A DNA stretch of 64,000 nt from Roseovarius arcticus (GTDB taxonomy: Bacteria; Pseudomonadota; Alphaproteobacteria; Rhodobacterales; Rhodobacteraceae): assembly GCF_006125015.1 (NCBI RefSeq), contig NZ_SZZN01000001.1, positions 3,844,001 to 3,908,000 on the forward strand, given 5' to 3'. The notes under the pieces were generated by a model. It made no database searches, was not told the DNA's origin, and saw nothing but the letters and a program-made list of their open reading frames with translations. The position numbers and the translations under genes are program-made. Of the stretch, positions 1 to 10,103 are shown in pieces (position 1 is the first letter of the stretch; each line of letters begins with the position of its first letter).

Positions 1-1553
<1,553 letters not shown>

Positions 1554-1640
1554 ATCCAGTAGAAGTCAGACTTCTGCGGATTTAAGTCATACACACCATC
1601 TACACAGTAACTTGACTTGGAATACTGAGGATCTTTCTCG

Positions 1641-1756
1641 GTTTGGTGATCATAGCGCGAGCAAAACACCCGGTCCCATCCCGAACCCGGCCGTTAAGTG
1701 CCGTTGCGCCCATGGTACTGCGTCTTAAGGCGTGGGAGAGTAGGTCGTCGCCAAAC
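1641..1756 (+). rRNA. rrf: 5S ribosomal RNA
   Basis: The gene begins tttggtgatcatagcgcgag and ends gtcgtcgccaaac; these ends pair as the terminal stem. The internal segment cccatcccgaacccggccgt is the conserved 5S loop region. It lies about 90 bases after 23S and is co-transcribed with it. End positions are accurate to a few bases. Confidence 0.95.
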
Positions 1757-1838
1757 CTAGTAAGATCCTTAGTTGATGTATCTCTCTTTCGATGCTGTCT
1801 CACTTGACCTGACGTAGGCCTGTGATGCACCATATTGG

Positions 1839-1903
<65 letters not shown>

Positions 1904-1915
<12 letters not shown>

Positions 1916-2098
1916 ACGCTAATTCTTCAATATCTTCAAAGGCTTGAGTTTTTCCACTCAGGCCTTTTTGGCGTTTGGCCCCCGAGCTGAGGGTAAGCAA
2001 CGCCGCGAGGGCGCCTTCCAAATGAATGCCCAGCTTGCCGCCCGTCGGTGAGGGCTGAAACACGATCCGGTCAATCAGGCCGCGCAACGCTTCCTTTG
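1904..2098. repeat. Left direct repeat: tRNA-fMet 3' end plus recombinase 3' end (att-like)
   Basis: These bases recur in the same orientation at 33119-33314. The match starts inside the tRNA at ctcccgcaacca (the other copy reads ctcccgcaatca), continues through the terminator, and ends at cgcttcctttg. Integrative elements that use a tRNA 3' end as attB produce this arrangement. The left copy keeps the functional tRNA. Confidence 0.85.
1938..1969 (+). terminator. Intrinsic terminator of the rRNA operon
   Basis: AAAGGCTTGAGT (1938-1949) pairs with ACTCAGGCCTTT (1956-1967) with one G-T pair, followed by a T run to 1969. It sits 23 bases after tRNA-fMet. The same bases on the minus strand are the C-terminal codons of the integrated recombinase, so the terminator is carried on the element end. 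A second copy is in the repeat at 33.12 kb. Confidence 0.8.
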
Positions 2099-2754
2099 CC
2101 TCCAGCATCCCGTCGGGGTTTTGAAGCTGTGCGATCAGGATGGTGATCTTATCACGATAGCTATCCGCCATTCTTGGGTGGATCCGGATGGGGGAGGGAG
2201 TTACCTCGCGCGCTACCTTGCCTTCCAATTCGATGCGTCGCGCATCAAGCGCCAGCATCCGGTCTTTGACTTGCTCAGCCGGAATCCCAGCTATGATCGC
2301 ATCGACCAGCTTGGCGTGGTCCTTCTTGGTCTTCGCCAACTCCTTTTCTAAGGCGTTGCGATTGAACGAAGCGTCCGCCTGAAGGCGATTTCGTTCCTTG
2401 GCGTATTCCTGACAAAAGATGGTGAGCGCATCCTGATCCATCAGGTTGTTCTGCAACGCATCCAAGACCAAGCGCTCAAGCTCTGCCTGAGCAATTGTAG
2501 CCATGTTGTCGCAGACGGCTTTGCCTTGGTTGCGCGCGGTGGAGCAACCGAAACTGGTCTGCGAGACTTTGGAGATTCCGCCGCCGCACTTGCCGCAGGT
2601 CATGAGCCCCGAGAACAATGTCCTCGGGCGGCGGCGGTCCCAGATTGCGGTAGTAGTGTTTTTGGTCTTCATCGCACCTTGGCGTGTGCGGGCTGAATCC
2701 CAAAGGTCTTGGTCGATGATTCTGAGGTCGGGGATGTCGGTGATCACCACCTGA

Positions 2755-3150
2755 GATGCAGAGCGATGAAGAATGAACTGAGCTACATGGTAGCACTACC
2801 GGGTTCACAGATAGAGTAACGTGCTCTGTCAGAGGAAACCTTGATGACATGCCAGGCGGACCCGGCTGTACAACTCCACAAAATACACCTTCCCACCCTT
2901 AGCTCATGCATCAGGTGTCAGACTGCGGAAATTTGCTCTGCGACGGTTAGATTGTCAAACCGCTGCCATGGCCGTTTTGTGTCGGGGATTCACATTGATC
3001 CTCTGTACATTGAGATACCAGGTTATTGGTCATAGCGACCCAACAGCTAGAATTGATCGCCGTTGATGGCGGCAGATGACACTGCTTCTTAACGCGTCGA
3101 CGTGAGTTCTCCGGCGATCTGCAGTCCTTTGCGTGCAATGAATTGCCTTC
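2755..3150. other. Non-coding gap between recombinase remnant and tctA
   Basis: About 400 bases separate the recombinase breakpoint from the tct operon. Short frames exist on both strands, but none has a recognisable domain or convincing start signal. I see no promoter, RNA or repeat that I can support. Confidence 0.4.
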
Positions 3151-3151
3151 G

Positions 3152-4648
3152 TTAGGAGAGTCTAGTGTTCTTTCGCCGTATTATACCCCTCACGAGCGGC
3201 CAAACGATGAGCGATACCGTCGCCACGGCGATAACCGCTGAAAGGGGGCGCGTCACCAGTTCAGTCACATCCCCGCGGCTGATCAGCAGCGCGCGGCGCA
3301 CGCTTTGCTCAGCCATAGGGCCGAGGATCAAGCCGAGGACGATAGGCGCCAGAGGCACTTCGACCTTTTCCAGGAAATAGCCCGCAACACCTGCCGCGAA
3401 CATCACCCACAAATCGATCGGACGTCCGTTGATAACATAGACGCCGACGACCATCAGCACGAGAATCGTGGGAACCAGCAGAACGCCAGGTAAGCGCTGC
3501 ACTTGTGCAAAGATTCGCGTCGCCGCCGCGCCGCCAACGGCGAGGATCAGGAGCGAGGTCAGCAGCATTTGCAGCATGAAACCACCGACGAGGCCGGGAT
3601 TTTGGTGAAAGAGCTGCGGCCCTGGTTGAAGGCCGTGGATCAGGAGCGCGCCCAGCACGAGGGCGGCCACGACATTGCCGGGAATGCCCAAGGTCAGGGC
3701 CGGGATCATCGAGGCCGCGTTATCCGCGTTGTTGCCACATTCGGCGGCGGCCACGCCCAGCGGGTTGCCTTTGCCAAAGCTTTCGGGATCGTCGCTGGCG
3801 CTTTTGGCGGCATTGTAGCTGAGGAACGCCGCGATATTGCCGCCGGCCCCCGGCAGGATGCCGACACCGATGCCGATCAGGGACGAGCGCAACCATGTGG
3901 GCACCATGCCCCGGACCTCGGACCACGGCACCTTGACCGACTCGAGTTTCAGATCGGCGGCGGAGAGGCCCTTGAGATCGGCACTCTCGGCCAGCGCGAT
4001 TACTGGGGGCAGGGCGTATAGGCCGACGAGGATGACGATCAGATCCACACCGCCTAATAGCCACGGCTCGCCGAAGGTATAGCGCGGCACACCTGAAAGC
4101 TGGTCGAGTCCGACAGTCCCGAGCAAAAGGCCCAATACGGCGGCCATAAGGCCTTTGGCGGCGTCCTTGCCGACCAGCACACTAATCGAGGCCATGCCGA
4201 ACATGGCGATCCAGAAGTACTCGGCCGGGCCGAAGGCGAGTGTGGCGCGGGCCAGAATCGGCCCGATTGTCATAAGTGCAATTGCCGAGGCCGTGCCGCC
4301 CAAGGCCGAGGACCAGCAGGCAATCTTGAGCGCGCGCGCGGCTTGGCCCTGCTGCGCCATCGGATAGCCGTCGAATGTGGTGGCAATGGCGGCGGGGGTG
4401 CCGGGGATGCGCAAGAGAATTGCAGGTATCGCGCCGCCATACATCGATCCGTTATAGATGCCGGCGACCATGCCGAGCGCAATCAGAGGCTCCATCGAAT
4501 AGGTCAGTGGTAGGAGCAGTGCGATGGCCATCACCGGGTTGAGCCCCGGCAATGCCCCGATGAAGACGCCAAGGATCGACGCGCCGATCATCGCGGCGAT
4601 TGGGCCGAGGGCAAACACGTTTCCCAGAATTTCAGTCACGATTTGCAT
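3152..4648 (-). CDS. tctA: Tripartite tricarboxylate transporter, large permease TctA
   Basis: A 498-residue polytopic inner-membrane protein of the TctA family, the large permease of TTT secondary transporters, which work with a periplasmic binding protein. The N-terminal part has the signature GALPGLNPVMAIALLLPLTY (about residues 32-51), followed by GGAIPAILLRIPGTPAA. The family's internal repeat appears as GVGILPGAGGNIAAFLSY near residue 260. Length is normal for the family. It is the last gene of gntR-tctC-tctB-tctA, separated from tctB by nine bases. The substrate cannot be read from the sequence; the neighbouring amidohydrolase suggests a carboxylic acid. Confidence 0.93.
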   Translation of the reverse strand: MQIVTEILGNVFALGPIAAMIGASILGVFIGALPGLNPVMAIALLLPLTYSMEPLIALGMVAGIYNGSMYGGAIPAILLRIPGTPAAIATTFDGYPMAQQGQAARALKIACWSSALGGTASAIALMTIGPILARATLAFGPAEYFWIAMFGMASISVLVGKDAAKGLMAAVLGLLLGTVGLDQLSGVPRYTFGEPWLLGGVDLIVILVGLYALPPVIALAESADLKGLSAADLKLESVKVPWSEVRGMVPTWLRSSLIGIGVGILPGAGGNIAAFLSYNAAKSASDDPESFGKGNPLGVAAAECGNNADNAASMIPALTLGIPGNVVAALVLGALLIHGLQPGPQLFHQNPGLVGGFMLQMLLTSLLILAVGGAAATRIFAQVQRLPGVLLVPTILVLMVVGVYVINGRPIDLWVMFAAGVAGYFLEKVEVPLAPIVLGLILGPMAEQSVRRALLISRGDVTELVTRPLSAVIAVATVSLIVWPLVRGIIRRKNTRLS

Positions 4649-4657
4649 GCCAGGCCC

Positions 4658-5092
4658 CTATTGTGCCAGCCAGAATTCATCGGGCAGTGGTTTTTCGAGA
4701 AGGACCGAAAACACGGCCCAGACGACGAGGGTAAAGATCAGCGCCGCAAGGGCTAGGTAGAACGGTTGGCGAAAACCGAGGACGGCCGGCAGAACGATGA
4801 CCACCAGCGCGGACGCCGTATAGAAGCCAAGCAGCGGAACGAGCGCGATATAGACCGCAGCCAGCGCCACAGTCAGCGCCGCGCGGCCTTTATGCTCGGT
4901 CAGCGGGCGCGCGGTGCTGCGTCCACGGAGCCATGCCTTGCCCGCGACGATGACACCGAGCGCGGTCATGACCAGCCCCAAGATCATCGGATAGGTGCCT
5001 GTCGCGCCGGAGTACTCCGCGGCCTTCAAGGCCGCGGAGATGCCGAGCACGGCGAACAAAGCACCCAGAACAAGGTCCTGCCGCCGTTCCAT
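4658..5092 (-). CDS. tctB: Tripartite tricarboxylate transporter, small permease TctB
   Basis: A 144-residue membrane protein with four predicted hydrophobic segments, the size and layout of TctB, the small subunit of TTT permeases. The segments fall near residues 9-24, 33-50, 73-90 and 108-135, the last two bracketing a loop with the sequence LGFRQPFY. Its start codon overlaps the tctC stop codon (TGATG at 5094-5090), so the two are translationally coupled. TctB proteins are poorly conserved; the call rests on size, topology and position between tctC and tctA. Confidence 0.85.
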   Translation of the reverse strand: MERRQDLVLGALFAVLGISAALKAAEYSGATGTYPMILGLVMTALGVIVAGKAWLRGRSTARPLTEHKGRAALTVALAAVYIALVPLLGFYTASALVVIVLPAVLGFRQPFYLALAALIFTLVVWAVFSVLLEKPLPDEFWLAQ

Positions 5093-6042
5093 CAGTTGCC
5101 AAGGCCGAGGTTTTTGGCGACCTTGGCCAGACCGTCATATTCCGCATTGAGGCGCTGCGTCAGGGCATCGCCTGTCACGACATTCGGGATCTCGCCCTTG
5201 GTCGCCAGAAACTCGACATAGCTGGGATCGTTCACCGTCTTTTCCAGCGCGGCGATGAGACGGTCAGCAATGGCCGGGTCCAGACCTGCGGGTGCCAGAA
5301 CCATCCTCCACAAGAGCGTTTCTTCCGCGCCAAGACCCAGCTCTTCCAGGCCAGCCGCCTTGGGCAGCGCCTCGACGGGGGCCGCAGAGGTGACGATCAG
5401 GCATTTGGCCTCGCCGGTATCGGTATAGGGCAGGGCGGGCGAAATGGAGCCGCCATAGATATCGACATGCCCACCGAGGAAGTTCTGCAGAGTCTCGCCC
5501 GCACCGCCGAAGGGGATGGCCACGGCTTCGATGCCCTTCACTTGAAAGATGCGCTCAGCCGCCAACTGCATCGTGCCTCCAATGCCGTCGTTGCCGTAGG
5601 TATATTTGCCGGGGTTCGCAGCAAGCTCGGCCAGGAACTCCTCGCCCGTCTCGGCAGGGAAATCCGCGCTGACGCACATGGTATAGGCCGTCTCGGAGGT
5701 TGAGGCGAGGGGGGTGAAGCTGTCGATGCTGTAGGCAGTGCTCTGCACTTGCGGAACGGTCGTGATCGGGCTGTTCCAAGTTGCCAGCAGTGAATAGCCA
5801 TTGGGTTTTTCTTGCATGAATTGCGTCACACCAACCGATCCCCCGCCACCGGCGGCGTTCAGGATGGCGATGGACGTGCCCAGCTCTTCCTCCAGCAGGA
5901 TTGCCAGCTTGCGCGCGCTGGTGTCGGTGCCGCCCCCGGCCGGTGCGGGAATCGTAACCTCGATGGGGCGCTCGGGATATTCGGCAAAGGCCGCGGTGGT
6001 GGACAGGGCCACGGCAACGGCTGTTGTAGCTAGATATTTCAT
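5092..6042 (-). CDS. tctC: TTT substrate-binding protein TctC
   Basis: A 316-residue periplasmic solute receptor of the TctC/Bug family. It has a signal peptide (residues 1-20, ending AAFA) followed by YPERPIEVTIPAPAGGGTD, the standard family N-terminus in which the glycine-rich loop helps bind carboxylates. Further family features are GGSVGVTQFMQ near residue 66 and NDGIGGTMQLAAE near residue 150. It lies 25 bases after gntR on the same strand and probably shares its promoter. Ligand unknown; Bug proteins usually bind dicarboxylates, tricarboxylates or aromatic acids. Confidence 0.93.
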   Translation of the reverse strand: MKYLATTAVAVALSTTAAFAEYPERPIEVTIPAPAGGGTDTSARKLAILLEEELGTSIAILNAAGGGGSVGVTQFMQEKPNGYSLLATWNSPITTVPQVQSTAYSIDSFTPLASTSETAYTMCVSADFPAETGEEFLAELAANPGKYTYGNDGIGGTMQLAAERIFQVKGIEAVAIPFGGAGETLQNFLGGHVDIYGGSISPALPYTDTGEAKCLIVTSAAPVEALPKAAGLEELGLGAEETLLWRMVLAPAGLDPAIADRLIAALEKTVNDPSYVEFLATKGEIPNVVTGDALTQRLNAEYDGLAKVAKNLGLGN

Positions 6043-6067
6043 GATTTTCCTCCCTAGGTTTTTATAA

Positions 6068-6796
6068 TCAGCCGATGCGGCTGCGGTAACGAAAGTTATC
6101 GGCGCGCCCGGCTGCGAGCCGCCATTCGATGGCGTCCCCGGCGATGTCGAAGGCCGTGCGTTCGATCATCGCGACGGGGCCGTCCTGCACCATGCCGAGA
6201 CGCGCGGCGGTCTGCGCATCGGCAGCGCCGAAATGCACCTCGTCCTCGGCGCGCGCGACGAAGACGCCGAAGCGCTCGAAATAGACGGGGTAGAGGAGCG
6301 GGCCTATCTCCGTCTCTGGGATGGCCTCGAACCCTTCAAAGCGGGCTGCCGGAATGTAGATCTCTTCGGAAAGAAGCGGCTGTTCGGACAGGCAGCGCAG
6401 GCGCTGGATCTGGATGACATCGCTGGTGCCCAGCGTTTCGGCCACGTGGTCCGGGGCGTTCATGCGCGTGCGCGAAATCAGCCGACTGGTCGGAATGCTG
6501 GTGGCCGAGCCATGCTCGCGGATCTGGAAGAAGCGAAAGAGCGTAACATCGAAGGCAGGCTTGCGCAGATAGGTGCCCGATCCTTGGCGCCGCTCAAGCA
6601 GCCCCTCATCGACAAGCTGCTGGATCGCCTTACGCACTGTGCCGACGGACAACATATGTTCGGAGGCCAGCCGATTCTCCGAGGGCAGCGCGGCGTCCGG
6701 TCCCCATTCGCCCTCGGCGATGCGGTGCGCCAGCGCGTCGCGCAGCCGCTGATAGGCGGGCAGCCGACGATCACTCGTCATACTCGTTTGTGCCAT
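6068..6796 (-). CDS. GntR-family regulator with UTRA ligand domain
   Basis: A 242-residue repressor of the GntR/HutC type. The winged helix occupies residues 12-78 (RLRDALAHRIAEGEWG, LPSENRLA, VGTVRKAIQQLVDEGLLERR, GSGTYL). The UTRA effector-binding fold spans about 95-235 (LLSEEIYIPAARFEGFE; the end contains IEWRLAAGRADNFRYR). It is the first gene of the tct operon and is divergent from the amidohydrolase gene. A perfect 16-bp palindrome lies in the shared upstream region, so it probably controls both units in response to the imported substrate. Confidence 0.92.
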   Translation of the reverse strand: MAQTSMTSDRRLPAYQRLRDALAHRIAEGEWGPDAALPSENRLASEHMLSVGTVRKAIQQLVDEGLLERRQGSGTYLRKPAFDVTLFRFFQIREHGSATSIPTSRLISRTRMNAPDHVAETLGTSDVIQIQRLRCLSEQPLLSEEIYIPAARFEGFEAIPETEIGPLLYPVYFERFGVFVARAEDEVHFGAADAQTAARLGMVQDGPVAMIERTAFDIAGDAIEWRLAAGRADNFRYRSRIG

Positions 6797-6850
6797 TGGT
6801 CCTCCAACCCTTGAAGGATAGGATAAGGCAATTGACCCTGTCAGTCAACT

Positions 6851-6866
6851 AGTTCTATATAGAACT
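6851..6866. promoter_or_regulatory. Perfect 16-bp palindrome, likely GntR operator
   Basis: AGTTCTATATAGAACT is exactly self-complementary and lies between the divergent gntR and amidohydrolase starts. HutC-type GntR proteins bind short A/T-centred palindromes next to their own genes. It overlaps the place where the rightward promoter must be, 22 bases before the GTG start at 6888, consistent with repression. Confidence 0.65.
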
Positions 6867-6887
6867 ACATATATAATGGAGGGCAGC

Positions 6888-7661
6888 GTGATCCAATTCG
6901 ATTGTCACGCACATGTTTACGAGCGCATTCAATCGGTTGCCGGTGCGCGCTATGTCCCGGACCGGCCCGCCCCCCTGGCGGCATGGCGCGCGCTCCAGGC
7001 TGAGCATGGCATCAGGGGCGGCGTAATCGTCCAGGTCAGCTTCCTTGGCACGGACAATTCCCAACTTCTGGCCGCACTTGCCGGATTGGACCGTCGCCAC
7101 TTTGCCGGGGTGGCAGTGGTCGATTTGGCAACCCCGGAACACAAGTTAGCGGTGCTTGCGGAAAATGGCGTCAAGGCCGTGCGCTGGAACCTTATCTCCG
7201 GAGCGCCCCTACCCCATGTGGATGACCCAGCCACACGGCGCTTCGTCGATACGCTGGCCGCCCTCGGGATGCATGTCGAGGTCCAGCTGGAAAGTGGGCG
7301 TCTGGCAGACTACTTGGAACCGCTCTCGACCTTACCGGTCCCTGTCGTCATTGACCATCTGGGTCTCCCTGCCTCGCCTGATCCCGCGCGCGAACCTTGG
7401 CTGGAGGCACTGAGCATTTGCAGAAACCGCGATCGCTTCTTCGCCAAAATGAGCGCGCCCTATCGCGGCAGAGCGGATCCGCGTCCGCATCTGGAGCGCT
7501 TGCTGGAGCTGGTGAGTGCGGACCGCTGCGTCTGGGGAAGTGACTGGCCCCACACCAGGCACGACGACGTCGCGACCTATGCTGGATATCTCGCGGACAT
7601 CTCGGATCACGTTGACGATGCGACGGCTGCCAAAGTGCTCTATGGTCTTGAGGTCCAGTGA
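6888..7661 (+). CDS. Amidohydrolase 2 family protein (PDC hydrolase-like lactonase)
   Basis: A TIM-barrel metal-dependent hydrolase of the amidohydrolase-2 family, whose members include 2-pyrone-4,6-dicarboxylate hydrolase and other lactonases. The N-terminal metal motif is FDCHAHVYE. GVIVQVSFLGTDN follows, then GVKAVRWNL, VVIDHLGLPA near residue 155, KMSAPYR near 188, and the C-terminal motif WGSDWPHTRHDD with the catalytic Asp. I chose GTG at 6888 because ggaggg (6878-6883) is well placed for it; an ATG at 6876 would overlap that site. It is divergent from gntR-tctCBA and probably opens a lactone or processes the imported acid. The exact substrate is unknown. Confidence 0.85.
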   Translation: MIQFDCHAHVYERIQSVAGARYVPDRPAPLAAWRALQAEHGIRGGVIVQVSFLGTDNSQLLAALAGLDRRHFAGVAVVDLATPEHKLAVLAENGVKAVRWNLISGAPLPHVDDPATRRFVDTLAALGMHVEVQLESGRLADYLEPLSTLPVPVVIDHLGLPASPDPAREPWLEALSICRNRDRFFAKMSAPYRGRADPRPHLERLLELVSADRCVWGSDWPHTRHDDVATYAGYLADISDHVDDATAAKVLYGLEVQ

Positions 7662-7737
7662 GGGAGTAGGGCTATTATAGGCGGTGTGGTCCCAGCTTTT
7701 CCTAGTCCGAGCTTTAACTTCGATTGTAAATATGTCG

Positions 7738-7960
7738 TTAACCATCGCAGTCTTCCTGCAGAGCAGAATGCTGCCAGTTCGCATCCGCCTTAATCAGACT
7801 TGCGTCGACGGCCATGTGCTGACCGCTCACCAAGCCTTCGGAGATGCACGATGCAACAGTGATCTCGAAGAGGTGACGCAGCAACGCACTCTCTCGGAAA
7901 CGCCTATGTCGGTTCTTCGAAAACATTGAATGATCCGGGATACGGTCGCTCAAATCGGGG
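7738..7960 (-). mobile_element. IS1182-family transposase fragment
   Basis: The minus strand encodes an internal piece of an IS1182-type transposase: IPDHSMFSKNRHRRFRES, then LLRHLFEITV and GQHMAVDASLIKADAN. Both ends of the transposase are missing and no terminal repeats were found. It marks the right edge of the amidohydrolase gene, where a string of IS remnants begins. Confidence 0.75.
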
Positions 7961-8035
7961 CGGCAGAGATGGGGGAGGTGGGCGGTCCGACATGGTCGAT
8001 CATAGTTCCATCTAAATGCCGATTGGGGGAACAAC

Positions 8036-8228
8036 ATGGCACATTAGGTTGCGATCGACCGTTCCCTTGAAACCGTCAACGTTTGCATTCTGGAAGATGA
8101 AGGAACTGTCTGCCTGAAAGCAAAATCGAAGCGGAACCAGAGGCGATTGTTGAGCTATTGAAGGATTTCGGGCAGCCGATAGCCTGGCTCGGCTTGGAAG
8201 CTGGGCCGACGTCGTCTTGCCTCTCCAG
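8036..8228 (+). pseudogene. IS110-family transposase N-terminal fragment, degenerate
   Basis: The translation starts M-A-H-stop-V-A-I-D-R-S, then continues LETVNVCILEDEG. After a frameshift near 8120 it reads EAIVELLKDFGQPIAWLGLE followed by AGPTS. This parallels the N-terminal DEDD domain of the IS110 transposase at 8560-9177 (GLDVSLAKTAICVVS, ALGLEAGPLS). One in-frame stop and one frameshift make it a relic, cut off by the IS6 fragment at 8230. Confidence 0.65.
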
Positions 8229-8229
8229 C

Positions 8230-8559
8230 GGCTTTGTCAGACGAAACCTACTGGAAGCGGGCAGGGCGGTTTCGTAGCCTTTCTGGATGACAAACCACTC
8301 CCCATTTCGGAAACCCAAAACCAGTCCTGACATCATCCGCCTCGCGGTGATGACGTATGTCCGCTTTCCGCTTTCGCTTAGAAGTGTTGAGGACCTTCTC
8401 GACGAACGCGGCATCGATATCAGCCACGAAACGGTGCGGTTTTGGTGGAACAGATTTGGCCCGATGTTTGCTGCCGAAATCCGGCGGAAACTGGTAGAGC
8501 AGTTGCGGTCGTACTCGAACTGGCAGTGGCACCCGGGCGAGGTTTTCGTGAAGATAAAC
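8230..8559 (+). mobile_element. IS6-family element, left part only
   Basis: The end ggctttgtcag (8230) matches the end of the IS6 fragment at 42714. A transposase N-terminus starts at 8287 (MTNHSPFRKPKTSPDIIR, then RFPLSLRSVEDLLDERGIDI and VRFWWNRFGPMFAAEIRRK). It is truncated at WHPGEVFVKING, where the sequence joins an IS110 transposase on the opposite strand, so the DDE catalytic domain is missing. Confidence 0.8.
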
Positions 8560-9177
8560 GGCCATCTGCAGAACCAGTTTTTCCGGGCCCGCAAGCTCTT
8601 GGCGCAACGACGCCCTTGCACGTAACATCGGGGCTGTCGCCGTCTCAAGCATAGCATTGCCCTCAGCGAGTTCTCGAATGCGATGCTCGAACCTTCCTCG
8701 GGAGATCGCCCCGACCTTCAAACCAAAGTTACGCAGGAGCCCGCGCAGTGACATCTCCAGCGCGATCATGTTCTGCTGGATCGCCTTCCGAGCACTCAGA
8801 ATGGCGCGCACCTCCTGCGCCGAAACTGACTTGCAGCGGACAGGGCGGAACCAACCGAGGTGGAGCAGACGCCCAATGCCTTCGGCATCCCTGCGATCAG
8901 TCTTGATGGGCATGGCCTTCAGGGCACCCTTCACCTGCCGCCTCTCCATCAGAACGGCATCCAGCCCGGCATCTGTCAGCCCGCGATACAGCCACTGTGA
9001 CAAGGGGCCAGCCTCAAGACCCAAAGCGGCAATGTTGCCGTCCAGTGCCTGAAGCCATGCAAGCAGAGGCTCCGGTTCGCTGGCAACCTCAGCTTCCCGA
9101 ACGATCTTTCCATGCGCGCTGACCACGCAGATCGCGGTCTTGGCCAGTGACACATCCAATCCGATAAACAGTCTCAT
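8560..9177 (-). pseudogene. IS110-family transposase, C-terminally truncated
   Basis: About 206 residues of an IS110-type transposase remain. They include the DEDD nuclease motifs MRLFIGLDVSLAKT (first Asp), ALGLEAGPLSQWLY (Glu) and KTDRRDAEGIGRLL (Asp pair). The open frame continues past 8560 only by reading antisense through the IS6 fragment. The C-terminal serine-containing transposase domain is absent. The upstream bases ttggagtaatagggaatgag are typical of the leader of such genes. Confidence 0.8.
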
Positions 9178-9264
9178 TCCCTATTACTCCAATCAGGTTT
9201 GATACGGGAATGGCGACAGCGCAGCGGTGATCTGGCAAGCGGTAATGATGGTGCGCGACGCAGG

Positions 9265-10060
9265 ACCCGTTACGGCATCTCATAACCAAAATATGACGGT
9301 TGCAGCGAGGGCGATCGCTGACAGGAATACTTTTGGACATTGGTCATAGCGGGTTGCGACGCGTCGCCAGTCTTTGAGCCTGCCAAACATTCTCTCAATG
9401 AGGTTGCGGCGCTTGTAACGGCGCTTGTCGTATCTAACGACCTTCTTGCGTGACTTGCGACCAGGGATGCAGGGCCTTGTGCCCCTTTCCTGACAAGGCT
9501 TCGCGAAACCAATCGGCATCATGACGCCGATCCGCGAGCAACCATTCCGCATCTGGCAAACTGCTCAGCAAAGCCGCTGCACCGGTGTAATCGCTGACCT
9601 GAACGGCGGTTATGAAAAAGCGGATTGGGCGACCGCTTTTTATCGGTCACCGCATGCAATTTAGTGTTCATGCCGCCCTTTGTCTGTCCAATCAGACGTC
9701 CACGCCCCCCTTTTTGAGCTCTAGGCTTGAGGCCGTGCGGTGCGCTTTGAGTTAGGTCGCATCAATCCAAATTGTTTTGTTATCAGGCGCCTCTGCAGCC
9801 AGCCCTGTCATAGTACGAGCGAAAACGCCCATATCGCTCCAGCGATTGTACAACGTCTTCGGAGGGCCATATGCAGCAGGCGCATCACGCCAGCGTAAGC
9901 CACTGCGATTGATGAAGAAAATACCACTCAAAACACGTCTATCGTCGACGCGTGGCTTACCTCGACTCCTTAGAAAGTAGTGCCGCAGTCGCAACGTCTG
10001 TTCGTTGGTTAGCCCGTAAAGGTTGCTCATCGTACCCCCAAATCATCGGGGGCGGTGAAT
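9265..10060 (-). mobile_element. IS5-family (IS427-like) insertion sequence, degenerate
   Basis: The first frame (10030-9752) encodes MSNLYGLTNEQTLRLRHYF followed by GLRWRDAPAAYGPPKTLYNRW, the N-terminal part of IS427-group transposases. The second part includes KKGGRGRLIGQTKGGMNTKL and ends RNLIERMFGRLKDWRR (9280). In this group the halves are joined by frameshifting, and an A5G run is present near 9710. A further shift near 9530 breaks the second frame. Boundaries are approximate; no matched terminal repeats could be confirmed. Confidence 0.75.
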
Positions 10061-10103
10061 CATGACGGCAAACCAGCATCAAGGCTTTCTATGGGTCCTG
10101 ACC

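Noticed and set aside
2841..3138. Two short overlapping frames on opposite strands in the gap before tctA
   Set aside because: No domain, no convincing ribosome site, and each is in the shadow of the other; treated as non-coding.
8248..8559. C-terminal 100 residues of the long IS110 frame
   Set aside because: They are antisense translation of the IS6 fragment, not IS110 protein.
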